Positions 63,935 to 64,000 of a stretch of 64,000 nt of DNA are shown piece by piece. How positions within the stretch are numbered: the stretch's first letter is position 1; each line of letters opens with the position of its first letter. The position numbers were made by a program, and so were the translations under genes. The DNA is taken from contig WARS01000013.1 in NCBI GenBank assembly GCA_008933995.1, forward strand, positions 3,030,721 to 3,094,720, written 5' to 3'. The notes beneath the pieces were generated by a model. The model did no database searches and had not been told where the DNA came from. It was given only the letters and a program-made list of their open reading frames with translations. This DNA is from Datnioides undecimradiatus (Eukaryota; Chordata; Actinopteri; Lobotiformes; Datnioididae).

Positions 63935-64000
63935 CTGCCGTTGAGCAAGGCAAGGAGCTCCCCGGCGTGGTACAGGTCGTTGCGCGTCACCCGGCTGAAG
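63935..64000 (-). CDS. asic1: Acid-sensing ion channel 1-type, partial upstream coding exon (3' end of exon)
   Basis: Read on the minus strand, this stretch encodes [21 protein letters not shown] followed by the first two bases of an Arg codon. It matches the conserved extracellular segment just before the second coding exon in ASIC1 channels, where mammalian ASIC1 has a very similar [15 protein letters not shown] stretch (recalled, not searched). ASICs are trimeric proton-gated sodium channels of the ENaC/degenerin family, sited in the plasma membrane of neurons; this segment belongs to the extracellular domain after the first membrane helix. The exon ends at 63935 with AG|GTGTGTGTC, a usable but weak donor. 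The remainder of the exon, with the start codon, N-terminus and first membrane helix, lies beyond the right edge. Codon phase joins exactly to the exon at 56417-56612. ASIC2 shares [13 protein letters not shown], so this exon alone would not separate ASIC1 from ASIC2; the next one does. Confidence 0.9.

Overview
This window reads as nuclear DNA of a ray-finned fish, most likely a spiny-rayed teleost. It is AT-rich, has long (CA)n/(TG)n microsatellites, and carries Tc1-type transposon relics, a solo LTR, LINE tails and the 'GCTAAC'-rich dispersed repeat familiar from percomorph genomes. There are no operons, ribosome-binding sites or dense gene packing; almost all of it is intronic or intergenic.

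Only one gene is firmly supported. It lies on the minus strand, enters at the right edge, and encodes an acid-sensing (proton-gated) sodium channel of the ASIC1 type. Two coding exons are visible: a partial exon at 63935-64000 (FSRVTRND...LLALLNG) and a complete exon at 56417-56612 (YEIRDPH... to ...CSAEDFKV). Their phases fit exactly: AG at the end of one plus G at the start of the other makes an Arg codon. The intron between them (56613-63934, about 7.3 kb) has almost no recognisable repeats and holds several TAAT/ATTA-rich stretches that look like candidate non-coding regulatory DNA. No further ASIC exon was noticed by eye between 56416 and 1, so the next intron probably spans the rest of the window (at least 56 kb).

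The left 56 kb is a record of transposon insertion. The clearest case is a solo LTR at 22271-22961 with TGTCA/TGACA ends, a perfect 5-bp target duplication (AGCGG) and an AATAAA signal, followed about 0.1 kb later by a LINE/SINE-type 3' tail. A decayed Tc1/mariner element lies at about 45505-46786; its DD34E transposase is broken by stops and indels and its left terminal repeat is missing. A second, different Tc1 family left a single terminal repeat at 41985-42141. Other dispersed-repeat fragments occur near 5.3-5.9, 13.1, 28.3, 33.1, 37.8, 38.7 and 39.9 kb. Microsatellites, a 24-base poly-G run and long homopurine/homopyrimidine tracts are scattered through the region.

No tRNA, rRNA, CRISPR or complete protein-coding gene was found. 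No new biological system is claimed. The best leads are the very long empty ASIC intron, the candidate regulatory blocks, an unexplained exon-like block at 33678-33865, and the well-preserved solo LTR.
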